From NCBI RefSeq assembly GCF_030247195.1, contig NC_080672.1, forward strand, positions 389,129,037-389,193,036: DNA of 64,000 nucleotides, given 5' to 3'. The stretch's first letter is position 1. Every line of letters begins with the position of its first letter. Origin of the DNA: Topomyia yanbarensis. Lineage: Eukaryota > Arthropoda > Insecta > Diptera > Culicidae. This document shows positions 1-10,124 of the stretch, one piece after another. The position numbers and the translations under genes were made by a program. Under the pieces are notes generated by a model, which worked only from the letters and a program-made list of their open reading frames with translations, ran no database searches and was not told the origin of the DNA.

Positions 1-1504
1 CATTACGTGCCGCTGCATATTAAAGTCCCACTTAACCGACACTGTAACATGTCTTGTGGACGATCCTTTATTGCCTCCTCCTTCTTATCATTTGCTTTCG
101 GAGCAAAATAACGAGAGCATTCACACAGCCTGCCACAATTCTGAACGAATTTACATTTAGATAACGTAAGAGATTTGTTTTTGAAAGATTTGTTAGCGTA
201 GTAAAAATGGTTTGGAGGAATGGCGATTCAAAGAATTTTCTGTCGATTCAAATTCTTTCATAATTTTTGAAAACGGTATAACTGCAAATGAGAGCTTCTC
301 TTTGTTTAGTTCCTCATCAAGCATTAAGTGACCAACAGAATGCTACGGCACTGGCGGAGCGTCAGCGCTCCGTTTGAAAAATCTGCAAAACATGAGTTAG
401 CGCTACTGTCTCTATGAATTCACAGACTGAAACATGGAGTCTCGCTCTGGCATAGTGAATCTCATTACTTCAAATTTTTCAAATTGAGCCTGACGCCGGT
501 GACGGATCATTCTGTTTGACCCTTAAAAATCATACTTCGTCCAACAATCAAATTCACCCAGCCGCTGTCACGGAAACCTTTTTTGAGCAGTCAACATCAT
601 TATCATGAAAAAAATAATATGAAATAATATATAAGATTTGTAAACAAACTTTTATTTCAATGGTTTCTCTTAATTTGCTATAATATCAAAGCAGAAAACA
701 ATTGAAATTACTTCTAGGAAGGGTAAAAATTTACATTAACGCATATTTTTCGTGAAATTCCACTCTGCAGCAGACTAATGAGCGAAACAAGTTTGTTTAC
801 AAAAAACACTTTCGCCCTTTTGACGAATTAATATTGAATTGTTTCGTTGAGTCTTTACAGTAATAAAGCCCCATGCACGTAGGTCGGCTGTCAAATTCCA
901 TATGCTAGTACAGTTCTTAGTAGTAGGGTTCTTCATTTCTTTCTTCCTTCCTTCCTATACATTGCACTTATTGGGCTTTTCGTTTGGAATTATTTCAGCC
1001 GGCTTTTGTTTTCTCCCTTCACAAACGATTTTTTCTCTCTCTTTATGTAGGCTAAGGAGTCTATTTTCGCACTGTTTCTATTATTACTCTACCCATTTGA
1101 ACTCGTTAGTTAGAGTAGCGTCTACCATCTTTGTTCAACGCATTGGCTCTAATAGTAGAACGATAATTGGGGCACGAATCGAGTTTTCGTTGCGTTAAAA
1201 CACGAACATTTTACCATTTTCAGATTGTTTGTGTTAATATATTGATTCTTAACACTAAGCAAAGCTGTTAATGCCAATTTATATGCATTCCTTCGATTGT
1301 AGACTAAGTAATAAATGAAATAGTGAGGCACTCCTCCCTAATAGAGCCAAAATAGGCACTTTACCTTAGTTTGGCTCGGATAGTTGTTGGTGTAACTGAG
1401 TCGTAGACAACAGCGAACAGTACATTACAAGTGTGGCTTCATTAGAACATTGCACGAGAATGTTTAACCACTCTTTTCGGACAGTTCAGAGAGTTTGTTT
1501 ACTT
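1..1504. other. AT-rich noncoding sequence, no gene recognised
   Basis: No reading frame here resembles a known protein; the longest (902-1198, plus) is a short frame in T-rich DNA without recognisable domains. No satellite or terminal inverted repeat was seen. It may be intron or intergenic DNA. Confidence 0.5.
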
Positions 1505-1616
1505 GGGATTACTAGAATAACAAAGAGACGCTATGTTTCGGTTGGAATTTCAAGTCAGCCAATAACTGAATTTGAATTCCAAACGGAACAAGTCTTCTCT
1601 TTGTTATTGTAGTCCC
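1505..1616. mobile_element. Short foldback MITE with GGGAYTAC ends
   Basis: The two ends are imperfect inverted copies of each other over about 50 bases. The left end begins GGGATTACTAGAATAACAAA; the reverse complement of the right end begins GGGACTACAATAACAAAGAG. The element is therefore almost entirely terminal inverted repeat and has no coding capacity. The three bases outside the ends are CTT and TTT, a possible 3-bp target duplication with one mismatch, which together with the GGG start would fit the PIF/Harbinger group. The superfamily assignment is inference; the inverted structure is read directly. Confidence 0.6.
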
Positions 1617-2383
1617 TTTAGGAATTACTTTCAAATTCTGACACCATGAAAACAAGCTCATGGAACTGTCATTTTTTCAAGCATTTTTACTTAGATGACG
1701 TCATCTTTCACTGTTCCATGACCAATGCTGATTCGAATGTCAATACGTACATGCATACCAAGCCAGATACACCTTGGCACATTTTTTTCCTATGTGTGAG
1801 TGCGGTTGTCATTTTTCTTCGATGAAGCCGATAAAGCATATTCTCTTGAAGAAAGACATGAAGAAATGACGTTGTGGGCTTTTCTGTTGTCATAAGTTTT
1901 GTTTTAGTTCGGTCATAATTATTTTTTATCAGTAGTTTCGAGATAGAAAGTGTCCCTAATTATTTGATTCGGACGATCCTAGGTGAAGTTCGGCCAATTC
2001 TCTCTTTTCATCGTGCGCCAAATCAGATGTTTATGTTTACTTTCAGTGGTCCGGAAGCCATATTTAATTTTACAAGTATAAAACTAGTCATCCTCTAGGG
2101 AGAGCTATGCCAAGACGCCATATTGAACCAGCAAAACTGTCAAATTTGTGAGCCAGCCGATATAAACCAGCCATTATTTAGTTGCACTGCTAGCTTTAAA
2201 CAATGGAATGAAAGGTTTGTTTGTTTTTTCCTCCGCACATCTCTGACTATGAGGATAACTTTATAAAACTAATACACTCAAAAGTGTCAAATGCTCCCAC
2301 CTTTCATTCTTTTCATCTTGCATGCATACAATAAACTACCTAAAATTGAGCTATTTTGATTCAATTTGGGGCGTATCGCACAC
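1617..2383. other. Noncoding sequence, nothing recognised
   Basis: AT-rich sequence with only short reading frames and no repeat structure that I could identify. Confidence 0.45.
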
Positions 2384-2601
2384 GCAGAATTTTATTTATG
2401 CATCGATAGCATACTTTGCTATCTGCTTCTCGTTTCTTCTGCTGTAAATTTTATACATTGGACATATTCGGTCTATCCACTCATTGAATGCTTACTAGAA
2501 GTATATGCATGAAATTGCATAAAAATCACAGCAAAAGAAAAGAGACGGGAATAGAAAGTATGCTAACTATTAACTATGCATATGTTTGTTCCTCAGTGTA
2601 C
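2384..2601 (+). repeat. Dispersed repeat, copy A (target of the hAT-like insertion)
   Basis: This stretch is strongly similar to 12866-13055. Both begin GCAGAATTTTATTTA, share the segment GACATATTCGGTCTATCCAC, and end in CTCAGTGTA. Copy A stops exactly where the element at 2602 begins, so it is the pre-insertion target and copy B is a related sequence without that insertion. No coding potential was seen. Confidence 0.75.
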
Positions 2602-2615
2602 CAGTGGCGTAGCCA

Positions 2616-2669
2616 GGGGGGGGGGGGGGGGGGGGGTTGGGGGTTAACCCCCCCCCCCCCCCCCCCCCC
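2616..2669. repeat. Poly-G/poly-C palindrome in the hAT-like left end
   Basis: A run of 21 G is followed by TT, five G, TTAA and a run of 22 C. The centre GGGGGTTAACCCCC is a perfect palindrome, and the long runs could pair as a hairpin or, on the G side, form a quadruplex. Run lengths of this kind are prone to slippage and to assembly error, so exact counts should not be relied on. Confidence 0.85.
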
Positions 2670-3833
2670 AAACCAAAATTAATTGGATTGAAAAAAAAAA
2701 TTGATGCTGACGAATTTAATTTAATATTCCATAAAATATTTTTGGAAAAATATTCTCTGATCACTACATTGAGAACTGTGTTTAAAGCGTCATGAGAACT
2801 TTTGGAAAATTATGGGAAGGGGATCTTGTAACTTATCTCTTAGCCGAAATCCCATAGTTGTCAAATTACTTCAATGTAAAATAAAATAACTGTCTGAATT
2901 ATCATGAGCTCATTTTTGGAAAGATGCTTCAAAATATGGATTAGAGACAATTTTTCGAATGGGAATCTAAATTTGAATAGGTTGATTGCATATAAAACAT
3001 AAGCTTGTTTACCGAAAACTTACATACATTTCAACATTTGCTGAAAATGTATTTTTTTAGATTGTGTAGAGTTTAGACAACAATTCAATATGGTTAACAA
3101 CAAGAATAACATTTCAGAAACTAGTTGAAAGCCGATGTAATTTTGTCTTTAGCAGGTCAGGATCGGTTTTATGAGCATTGGATTTTTGTTGTATTATCAA
3201 CTATATGAATAGCCTCTTAGCAGGATGCAATGAAAGGCGTACTAAAATTTTGTGTGCTACGTACTAGTACTGCAAGTTGTGAGGTTGACTAATAAAGAAA
3301 AGTAAAATTAATGCTCGATAAATTTTTAACGGTCACGATCACATTCATTCGAAACTGCCAAATTTCGATGTTAAGTAACATTGAAGAATTTCAAAACGTA
3401 AAACTGTTCATCTGCTGATAGAATAATTTTGACGGTTAATCCTCCTAGAAGTAATTATAGACAAGAATTACTCTTCAACCAAATTTGGGTCGAGACTTAA
3501 TGTCTCTAGCAAAGTTTTCGAAAGTGCTATTTCAAACAACTTTGTCAAAGACATAAATATCCCACATATTCAGAGTGTCGAAATATAGTAGTAGAAAACC
3601 TTTACAACAAGCTATTCTGAAATTACTGTATTTGATAAATCTCTTCTGCGGTAATTAAATAATAAATTCACATTGCGTTCAAGGTGTCTTTGAAGCTTAT
3701 AAAAAAAATAAGGGAACTGGATATAAAACAAATAATTCCCAGATATTAAAAGGACTCAAAAACACAAAGAGTGATTCCATTTTCAGGAGCTAGCATCAAT
3801 TCGGCGCAAGCTTAGTCCGCCTACCAAGTTAGT

Positions 3834-3862
3834 GTCGGATTCTGATGAGATGAAGTCGAAAC
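3834..3862 (+). ncRNA. Hammerhead-ribozyme-like core motif (possible, unproven)
   Basis: In order the sequence has GTC (3834-3836), CTGATGA (3842-3848), a 9-base segment GATGAAGTC that can fold as a 3-bp stem with a GAA loop, and GAAA (3858-3861) followed by C. These are the conserved hammerhead core strings in type III order. Bases after GAAA can pair with those before GTC for about four pairs, one of them a wobble. The segment that would be stem I is only five bases, so an active monomer is doubtful. A decayed relative of the surrounding repeat is at about 49830-49950. Chance or a relic are real alternatives. Confidence 0.3.
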
Positions 3863-4158
3863 GCAAGTTTCAGTTCCATCCATCCATAATTTAGTTATAG
3901 GTTTTGTGTTCTCAACTCGCAATGATTGTTTCAAACAATTTTATCCGTAGCGCAGAAAAAAATAGTTTTCACCTAAATTTTTCTTCACTAAGAAGAAATA
4001 TAGCAGGCCCAGTCCATTTAAATCCCTATATGTTGAATTCATGTAGCCTTCATATTTTCAACAAAATTGTTTGAAATGACATTATCAAAAACTTTGCTGA
4101 AGGCACCATGTCTCTTAATATTTTTGAAAAATTAATTCACCATAATTACCTCTATGAG
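3861..4158 (+). repeat. 298-bp direct duplication, copy 1
   Basis: This segment is repeated at 6620-6918 with only one difference that I can see, one extra A in an A-run. The two copies lie directly against the two ends of the LOA-type LINE, so they behave as a target-site duplication of very unusual length. The copy lies within the hAT-like element. It begins ACGCAAGTTT and ends CCTCTATGAG. Confidence 0.9.
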
Positions 4159-6619
4159 GAATCAGGAATCAGGAATCAGAATATATTGGCTCAAATGGCA
4201 CGTTCCCCGTACATAGTCGGGGATTTGTGCCTTGCCGTGTGTTTTCATCATTTCCTGAGCGGAAGGAAAGGACAAGGAGGTGTGGGGAAGTAGACTTGGA
4301 AGGGTGGGAGAAACAGCACAAAACAAAAAATAAACAACAGGTAAATTAAACTCACAAGTAGTTCAACTTGCCTGCGAATAAGCCTAAAGCTCTTTACCAC
4401 ATTGGATAAGAAACTTTAGTATGTCTCTGAGTTTCAGTCGACCAAACATGGTTTCGTCTAGATAAGGACGGCTGAAGACTCGTAATCGCAATTGCGCTAG
4501 CGCTGGGCAGTTGCATATCAGATGATATGAAGTTCCGTAGTCGGATTCACAAAGATCACATGAAAAAGACTCAGCGCGCTGAATAGTTGCCATGTGATAA
4601 TTGAGTTTGCAGTGGCCGGTTAAAGCCCTGGTCAGCATGCCGCAGTGGAGCTTCGAAAAATGTAAGAGATTTTTCGAAACCACTGGGCATGGTTGTTCTA
4701 GAAACGCCTTTGTTTGGCGACACGTTTGTAGATTTCTCCAATAATTGCGGTGCTCGGACAAAGCCCAGGACCGTATTTTTTCCCTTATCCAACTTGTCGA
4801 AATTGGCAGGGCGGGCTCAGGACCAACGAAGTCAATCGCTGAACCTGCCCTGGCCAATTCGTCAGCCCATTCATTTCCAGTAATACCGCAATGTCCGGGC
4901 ACCCAGACAAGGTAGATAGTGTTGACAATGCTTAGTTCTTCGATTTGGGTTCGGCACGCGATCACTAGCTTGAACCCGGATTTGTTTGAGCTAAGGGCCT
5001 TGATTGCAGCCTGACTATCGGAGCAGAAGTTTATAACTCTGCCGGACAAACTCAGTTGAAGGGCCGATTGCACCCCGCACATAATCGCAAAGATTTCTGC
5101 TTGGAATACAGTACAATATCTACCTAGTGAGTGAGATTGTTCCAATCTCATTTCACGACAGTAGACACCAGCACCAGCACGTCCCTCCATCAGAGAACCG
5201 TCAGTGTAACAGACTACTTGCGTTTGTTGTTGTCTTTCCATAAAGTCAGACAACCACTCCTCTCGAGAGGGAATCTTCACATGGAATGTCCTGTAAGGAA
5301 AACTACAAGTGAGTGTAATATCGATGGGAGCAAGAATATCTTCACCCCATGTAACCATTTGTGACCACAATCGTGTATGACTGGTAGCAAGATCAACATG
5401 ATTACTGTTCCAAAGCCCAGTAACCTGCAGTCTGTATGCACATGATAGTGCTTCTTGTTTTAAGTGTATGTGTAATGGTTTGATATTTAGAAGTGCCTCA
5501 AGAGCAGCAGTCGGAGTCGTGGTGAAAGCACCAGTCAACGCCATGAGCGCCATTCTTTGCAGATGGTTTAGCTTTGACTGGACTGTCACCACCTCTCCCC
5601 TCTGCCACCACACAAGGCATCCGTATGACAGTATTGGACGTACAATTGTCGTGTAAATCCAATAGATGTATTTAGGTTTGAGACCCCAGGTCTTTCCAAA
5701 AGTTCGTCTGCACTGCCCGAAGGCCATGCACGCTTTCTTGACTCTGAACTCAATGTGAGCAGACCAATTCAGTTTGGAATCCAATATGACTCCAACGTAT
5801 TTGACTTGATCTGCACACAGCAGCTCAGAATCAAAGAACTGCAAGGGACGAACCCCGGTTGTTATTCGCTTCTTCGTGAAAAGAACCATTGAAGTTTTGC
5901 TTGGGTTAACTGATAGTTTAACTTGTCGACACCACTGTTCGACAGCTCTTAATGCCTGTTGCATCAAGTCAAAGATTGTTCCGATGCAAAATCCAGTAAT
6001 TAGTATTTGGTAATCGTCAGCAAACCCGTAGGTTGGAAATCCAAGCTCATTGAGTTTCTTCAACAAGCCGTCAGCTACTAAGTTCCATAACAAAGGTGAC
6101 AGAACGCCGCCCTGAGGACAACCGCAAATACTCAACTTCCGTATCTCAGCCTGTCGCAGTGACGAGCAAAGCATGCGGTTACTAAGCATTGCGTTTATCC
6201 AACCTGAGATACATGCAGGTATCCCATGACCGCGCGTCGCTTCCAGAATAGACTGGAAGGACACATTGTCAAAAGCACCCTCAATATCTAGGAATACACC
6301 CAAGCTAGATTGCTTGAGCGAGAAGGCTTTCTCAATGTTGTAAACAACATCGTGAAGCAGAGTGATCGTGGATTTCCCACACTGATATGCATGTTGCATT
6401 TTGTGCAGTGGATATTCAACTAAACTAACGTTCCTGATGTGATGATCGATTATCCGTTCCAAAGCTTTCAGAAGAAAAGAACTTAAGCTGATAGGCCTAA
6501 AACTCTTGGCTTCTTCATAGCTTGAGCGCCCCCCTTTGGGAATAAATCTAACAGTTATTTCTCGCCATGCTTTCGGGATATACCCGGTAGCAAGACTGGA
6601 AAGCAAAATCTTTTTCAAG
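4159..6619 (-). mobile_element. 5'-truncated LOA-type non-LTR retrotransposon
   Basis: The element lies on the minus strand inside the hAT-like transposon. Its 3' end (4159-4183) is a short tandem tail, about three copies of a 7-base unit that reads GAATCAG on the plus strand. The 3' untranslated part runs to 4383. The coding part keeps reverse transcriptase and RNase H but has lost the endonuclease and ORF1, because the 5' end stops at 6619. Reverse transcriptase plus RNase H, a C-terminal zinc-knuckle-like motif and a tandem-repeat 3' tail fit the LOA clade; the I clade is the nearest alternative. The uninterrupted frame and nearly identical flanking duplications point to a recent insertion. 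Confidence 0.85.
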
Positions 6620-6693
6620 ACGCAAGTTTCAGTTCCATCCATCCATAATTTAGTTATAGGTTTTGTGTTCTCAACTCGCAATGATTGTTTCAA
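4384..6693 (-). CDS. LOA-type LINE polyprotein fragment: reverse transcriptase and RNase H
   Basis: This 769-residue frame has no internal stop. The reverse transcriptase occupies about residues 30-330: FIPKGG and FRPISLSS at the start, an LDIEGAFDNV block with the first catalytic Asp, CPQGGVLSP, then YGFADDYQI, the catalytic FADD box, near residue 225. RNase H follows at about 495-625, with its acidic residues in YTDGS, QAEIFAI, CSDSQAA and NEWAD and the His in WVPGHCGI. A C-x2-C-x(n)-H-x4-C motif lies near the C-terminus (CDLCES, then HLICNC). The first 25 codons come from the flanking duplicated host repeat, and the frame's first codon is TTG, so the N-terminus is not native. The family copies its own RNA into DNA at the target; with no endonuclease or ORF1 partner this copy is not autonomous. 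Confidence 0.9.
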   Translation of the reverse strand: MKQSLRVENTKPITKLWMDGTETCVLKKILLSSLATGYIPKAWREITVRFIPKGGRSSYEEAKSFRPISLSSFLLKALERIIDHHIRNVSLVEYPLHKMQHAYQCGKSTITLLHDVVYNIEKAFSLKQSSLGVFLDIEGAFDNVSFQSILEATRGHGIPACISGWINAMLSNRMLCSSLRQAEIRKLSICGCPQGGVLSPLLWNLVADGLLKKLNELGFPTYGFADDYQILITGFCIGTIFDLMQQALRAVEQWCRQVKLSVNPSKTSMVLFTKKRITTGVRPLQFFDSELLCADQVKYVGVILDSKLNWSAHIEFRVKKACMAFGQCRRTFGKTWGLKPKYIYWIYTTIVRPILSYGCLVWWQRGEVVTVQSKLNHLQRMALMALTGAFTTTPTAALEALLNIKPLHIHLKQEALSCAYRLQVTGLWNSNHVDLATSHTRLWSQMVTWGEDILAPIDITLTCSFPYRTFHVKIPSREEWLSDFMERQQQTQVVCYTDGSLMEGRAGAGVYCREMRLEQSHSLGRYCTVFQAEIFAIMCGVQSALQLSLSGRVINFCSDSQAAIKALSSNKSGFKLVIACRTQIEELSIVNTIYLVWVPGHCGITGNEWADELARAGSAIDFVGPEPALPISTSWIREKIRSWALSEHRNYWRNLQTCRQTKAFLEQPCPVVSKNLLHFSKLHCGMLTRALTGHCKLNYHMATIQRAESFSCDLCESDYGTSYHLICNCPALAQLRLRVFSRPYLDETMFGRLKLRDILKFLIQCGKEL

Positions 6694-6918
6694 ACAATTT
6701 TATCCGTAGCGCAGAAAAAAAATAGTTTTCACCTAAATTTTTCTTCACTAAGAAGAAATATAGCAGGCCCAGTCCATTTAAATCCCTATATGTTGAATTC
6801 ATGTAGCCTTCATATTTTCAACAAAATTGTTTGAAATGACATTATCAAAAACTTTGCTGAAGGCACCATGTCTCTTAATATTTTTGAAAAATTAATTCAC
6901 CATAATTACCTCTATGAG
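6620..6918 (+). repeat. 298-bp direct duplication, copy 2
   Basis: Copy of 3861-4158, starting ACGCAAGTTT directly at the truncated 5' end of the LINE and ending CCTCTATGAG, after which the original hAT-like sequence continues. It has one extra A in an A-run compared with copy 1. Confidence 0.9.
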
Positions 6919-7300
6919 AGTTAATCACTAAAATTTCTATATCAAAGCAGGCGCTGTTTTATGTTGATAACTTCCCGAAGTTGTCAAACCTTCAAAGTCA
7001 AGGATTATTATATTAGGTGATCTTGAACGTTGAAATTTTTTTAGATCATTTATCCCACTTTAAAAGATCGCAATTTTTGACTTCATTGACATATTATACA
7101 AGAAAATAATCTATAGAGGTATGAAAACTGTTCCATGTTGATCCTTCCTTGTTTGTAGACTGGAATGACATCTGTTAGACTACTTATGTTTTTGAGTTTT
7201 CAATAATTTATCAAACTCATATTAAATTTCAGCATTTTTTCAAAAAAATTGCGATTTTCATCAAAACCCCCTCCAAACCAAATTTCTGGCTACGCCACTG

Positions 7301-7788
7301 CAGTGTACAATAATGTAATGGGTAAACTACGTTGAACGTGGTTCATATTTGACCACGGCAAAAAGAATAATTCATTGCTAGATTTTTATACTCATCCATG
7401 GGTGTAGTATATCAAGTATATTCCCATTTAAGCTTAACTTACGTAATTTTGACTATAGCTGAAGCAACTCACAGTGCGTCGAATATATTGTTTTATTTTT
7501 GACAACACTAAAATAAGTGCGAATAAGATGCAGAACCTAAAAGTACCTAAATTTAAGTGAAAAAAAATCCATTCTTTGGCTTTAATTATTCTGTGTGGAT
7601 ACAAAACTACTGTAGGGTACATCATGCTACCAACTTGTCTATTATCTCACTCTTGCATATAGCTAAAAGAAGAGACGACAACAGGCTTCTTGCTCTTCTT
7701 AATTTTCTATACTGAAACGCACATTAACAAAACTAAAGACACTGAATCTGTGTTACAAAGACTCACCATCTCAATTGTTTGTATGCCA
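7301..7788. other. Noncoding sequence between transposons
   Basis: Begins with the 8-bp target duplication CAGTGTAC of the hAT-like element. Around 7684-7708 it shares the string ACAGGCTTCTTG and following bases with 12474-12500, so part of it is a dispersed repeat. No gene was recognised. Confidence 0.5.
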
Positions 7789-7927
7789 TTTATCTGTGTC
7801 ATTCTAATCGTACACGAGATCTGTCAATGGCCGAGAAGTTCGAGAAGGATTCGAAAAGATTTTCCTCGGCTGATGAGTGCTGTTGACAGATCTCGTGCCC
7901 GATTGGAGTGACATTGACAGATAAACT
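7789..7927. mobile_element. Small foldback MITE with TTTATCTGT ends
   Basis: The left half contains CACGAGATCTGTCAA (7813-7827) and the right half its exact reverse complement (7883-7897). Outside these the inverted similarity continues through TCTAATCG / CGATTGGA to TTTATCTG / CAGATAAA. The whole element can fold into one hairpin and has no coding capacity. I cannot name a family or see a clear target duplication. Confidence 0.55.
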
Positions 7928-8148
7928 GAATTTATTCATAGATTAGGCATTATTAAACAAAATCATAGTTTTCGTTTGAAAAGTTCAGTAATTTAACTAT
8001 AATTAACTGTAAAACCTCGCTACAATAAAAAAAATTAAATCTGAACGTTTCTATTGCAAATCTAAATGAAAAATTGACTTTCACAGTATATAATGGGAAC
8101 AGTTATGTGTCAATATATAAGTATTGCACCAACTTGTGTTCGAATTTT

Positions 8149-8322
8149 TGTAAATATTTACGGCTTTGTCAGTCCATTTAGCCTAAGCAAACGAATTGCT
8201 TCCAAAACTGCCCGACGCTACGACCGTTTTTGGCGGCCTTTTTACGGTAAATTTAAATTTCAGTTTTAGAAACAATTCGTTTGCTCAAGCTAAATTGACT
8301 GAGAAAGCTGTAAATATTTACA
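8149..8322. mobile_element. Small foldback MITE with TGTAAATATTTAC ends
   Basis: The left arm begins TGTAAATATTTACGGCTTTG and the right arm, read on the other strand, begins TGTAAATATTTACAGCTTTC. The arms match over about 60 bases, including CAAACGAATTG in each. The loop is GC-richer, containing GCCCGACGCTACGACCG. No target duplication is obvious; the superfamily is unknown. Confidence 0.65.
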
Positions 8323-8938
8323 AGAGTTATGTATCAATTTTCAAAAAGCAAGAAGTACCATACATTCTTCCTAGGAAGGATTATATTTAATATTAATTTG
8401 ATCCATGAATGTTTCATCACATTGTTGGACACTTTATGCCAATTTTTTGAGCTGTTGAATATTCCCAGATACTCTACCAGTCTTTTTGATGACCCTCTTT
8501 GCAATTGCCCAGTAACTTTCGATGTTTCCTGAGCTCAGAATAATTTGGTGAATTGATATCTTTCTCATTGAAATCTGTTCCCTTTTCTATAAATCCAACA
8601 AAACTGGAGGAGTACTCATAAATGTAAAGGCAAGACACTTAAAATGATAGATTTTCGCATTTATAGTTTAGGTAGTGTAAAAAATGGTAGACTTCAAAAT
8701 GCCTCCACTTGAGTCGAACTGTTTGTGAACCTTGAAAGCTTTTTGAGTCCTCTTTCACATAAGTGTCGTCTTTCAGCAAAATGCATGCTTCTGGTTGCTG
8801 TAAAACTCGTAACTCTCGAGACCTTGTTGCAACACGTTGTTTTGATCTGCACTTTGATGGCTTTCTGCGAATTATAGGTCTTCAGCTTGATTCGTTTCTT
8901 AAGGCAGCCCTAAGTTTGCGCCTCTAAAACAACAAAAA
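8323..8938. other. Noncoding sequence before the foldback element
   Basis: No recognisable gene or repeat. Short reading frames at 8196-8532 cross the neighbouring MITE and look like chance. Confidence 0.45.
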
Positions 8939-9521
8939 TGATCCATAAAAAATTGAAAAACGATCCATAAAAAAGTTGTCCATGTTCCATAAAACAAAAC
9001 TGAAAATCCATAAAACAGTGTGAATGATCCATAAAAAGGGGTGATTTGATCCATAGATTATGTAAAATTGAACCATAAAATGGTCGTAAAAGAGCACTAA
9101 AATAGTAACAAAAGAGCAATTAAAATCAACTAATGCCCCATAAAAATATTGGAAATGTTCCATAAAATGATACATTTTGCGCCATAAATTTACTGACATT
9201 GATCCATAGAATATTTACAATGTACATTAAAACACGTCGATATGTTCCATAATATCGACCAAAATGTTCCACGATATTACAAAATGGAGCAATAAAATGT
9301 CAGAAAAAGTTCCATAAATTTGATAAAAATGTTTGCTAAATAATTTTTCTTGCTCCATAGAAGATGTAGAAATTAACATTAGAAATGATTCATATATCAA
9401 ACGTTAAATTATGGTTCATGGATATTTACAAAACGATCCATAGGAAAAGAAAATGTAAAACGATCCATTAATATGTGCTTATGCACCAGAAAAATTAAAT
9501 TTAATGAATTCATGCGAAATT

Positions 9522-10124
9522 GTTGCTATTCGAACTAATAATAAAGTTTATTACATTTGGTTGTAATGTCAAAGTACAACAAACAATGCGTACATTATAG
9601 TTAAACTTCAGCTACCATATCCCACTAGTCAGCTAACTGACCTTAGCTAACCTGAAATCATTATGGCAACTCTTTAAACGTCAGGGTATTTATGATATTA
9701 GAGCGCTGAGAGTTATTAGACCACTGATACAGGCTGGCATGAGTCGCAAATACTATCTGAATAACTATCTGAAGCGTAAATGGACACTTTATACACGAAC
9801 ACTGACTAATGTGGCTACGCCACATCGCTTTCTAGTGCACTGCCCGACTTCGCTGCCGCTCAGTCGGCTTTTAACTAGCTATAGCCCCTACGTTTAAGTA
9901 AACCGGGCAAACGAGAGGACCACAGGTTTGCTTGCAATTCCAGCTACGGGTTAATCAATGCCTCGTCCAACGGATCCTCAGCGGCTTTGCGCCGCTTCGG
10001 ATCCTTGGCCTCGGATATGCGGCCAAGCCGCATCACACTAGCTCCCAGTATGAGCTCACTTGTTAAAACACTGTCACTGTTATGAGAATTGTTAAGCACA
10101 ACTTATTTTTTCAGTTTACCATAA
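9522..10124. other. Central loop of the foldback element with three tight GC hairpins
   Basis: Non-repetitive centre of the element. It contains ATGTGGCTACGCCACAT (9809-9825), AGCGGCTTTGCGCCGCT (9980-9996, bounded by GGATCC on both sides) and ATGCGGCCAAGCCGCAT (10017-10033), each a short perfect or near-perfect stem with a small loop. Base composition is clearly more GC-rich than the arms. No protein-coding frame was recognised. The role of the hairpins is unknown. Confidence 0.6.

Larger units (their letters stand above)
2602..7300. mobile_element. hAT-like DNA element, non-autonomous, carrying a nested LINE
   Basis: The left end reads CAGTGGCGTAGCCAG (2602-2616) and the right end CTGGCTACGCCACTG (7286-7300), perfect 15-bp terminal inverted repeats. 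They are flanked by a perfect 8-bp direct repeat, CAGTGTAC, at 2594-2601 and 7301-7308. An 8-bp target duplication with CAGTGG-type ends is characteristic of the hAT superfamily; P-like elements also make 8-bp duplications, so hAT is the better of two options. After removing the LINE and one copy of its flanking duplication the element is about 1.94 kb. No transposase frame is visible. A shorter relative with the same right end lies at 46985-47218. Confidence 0.85.

Noticed and set aside
8910..9199. Overlapping minus frames rich in FMD/FME/YGS
   Set aside because: They are translations of the phased CCATAAA motif in a foldback arm, and reappear at 11795-12027 for the same reason.
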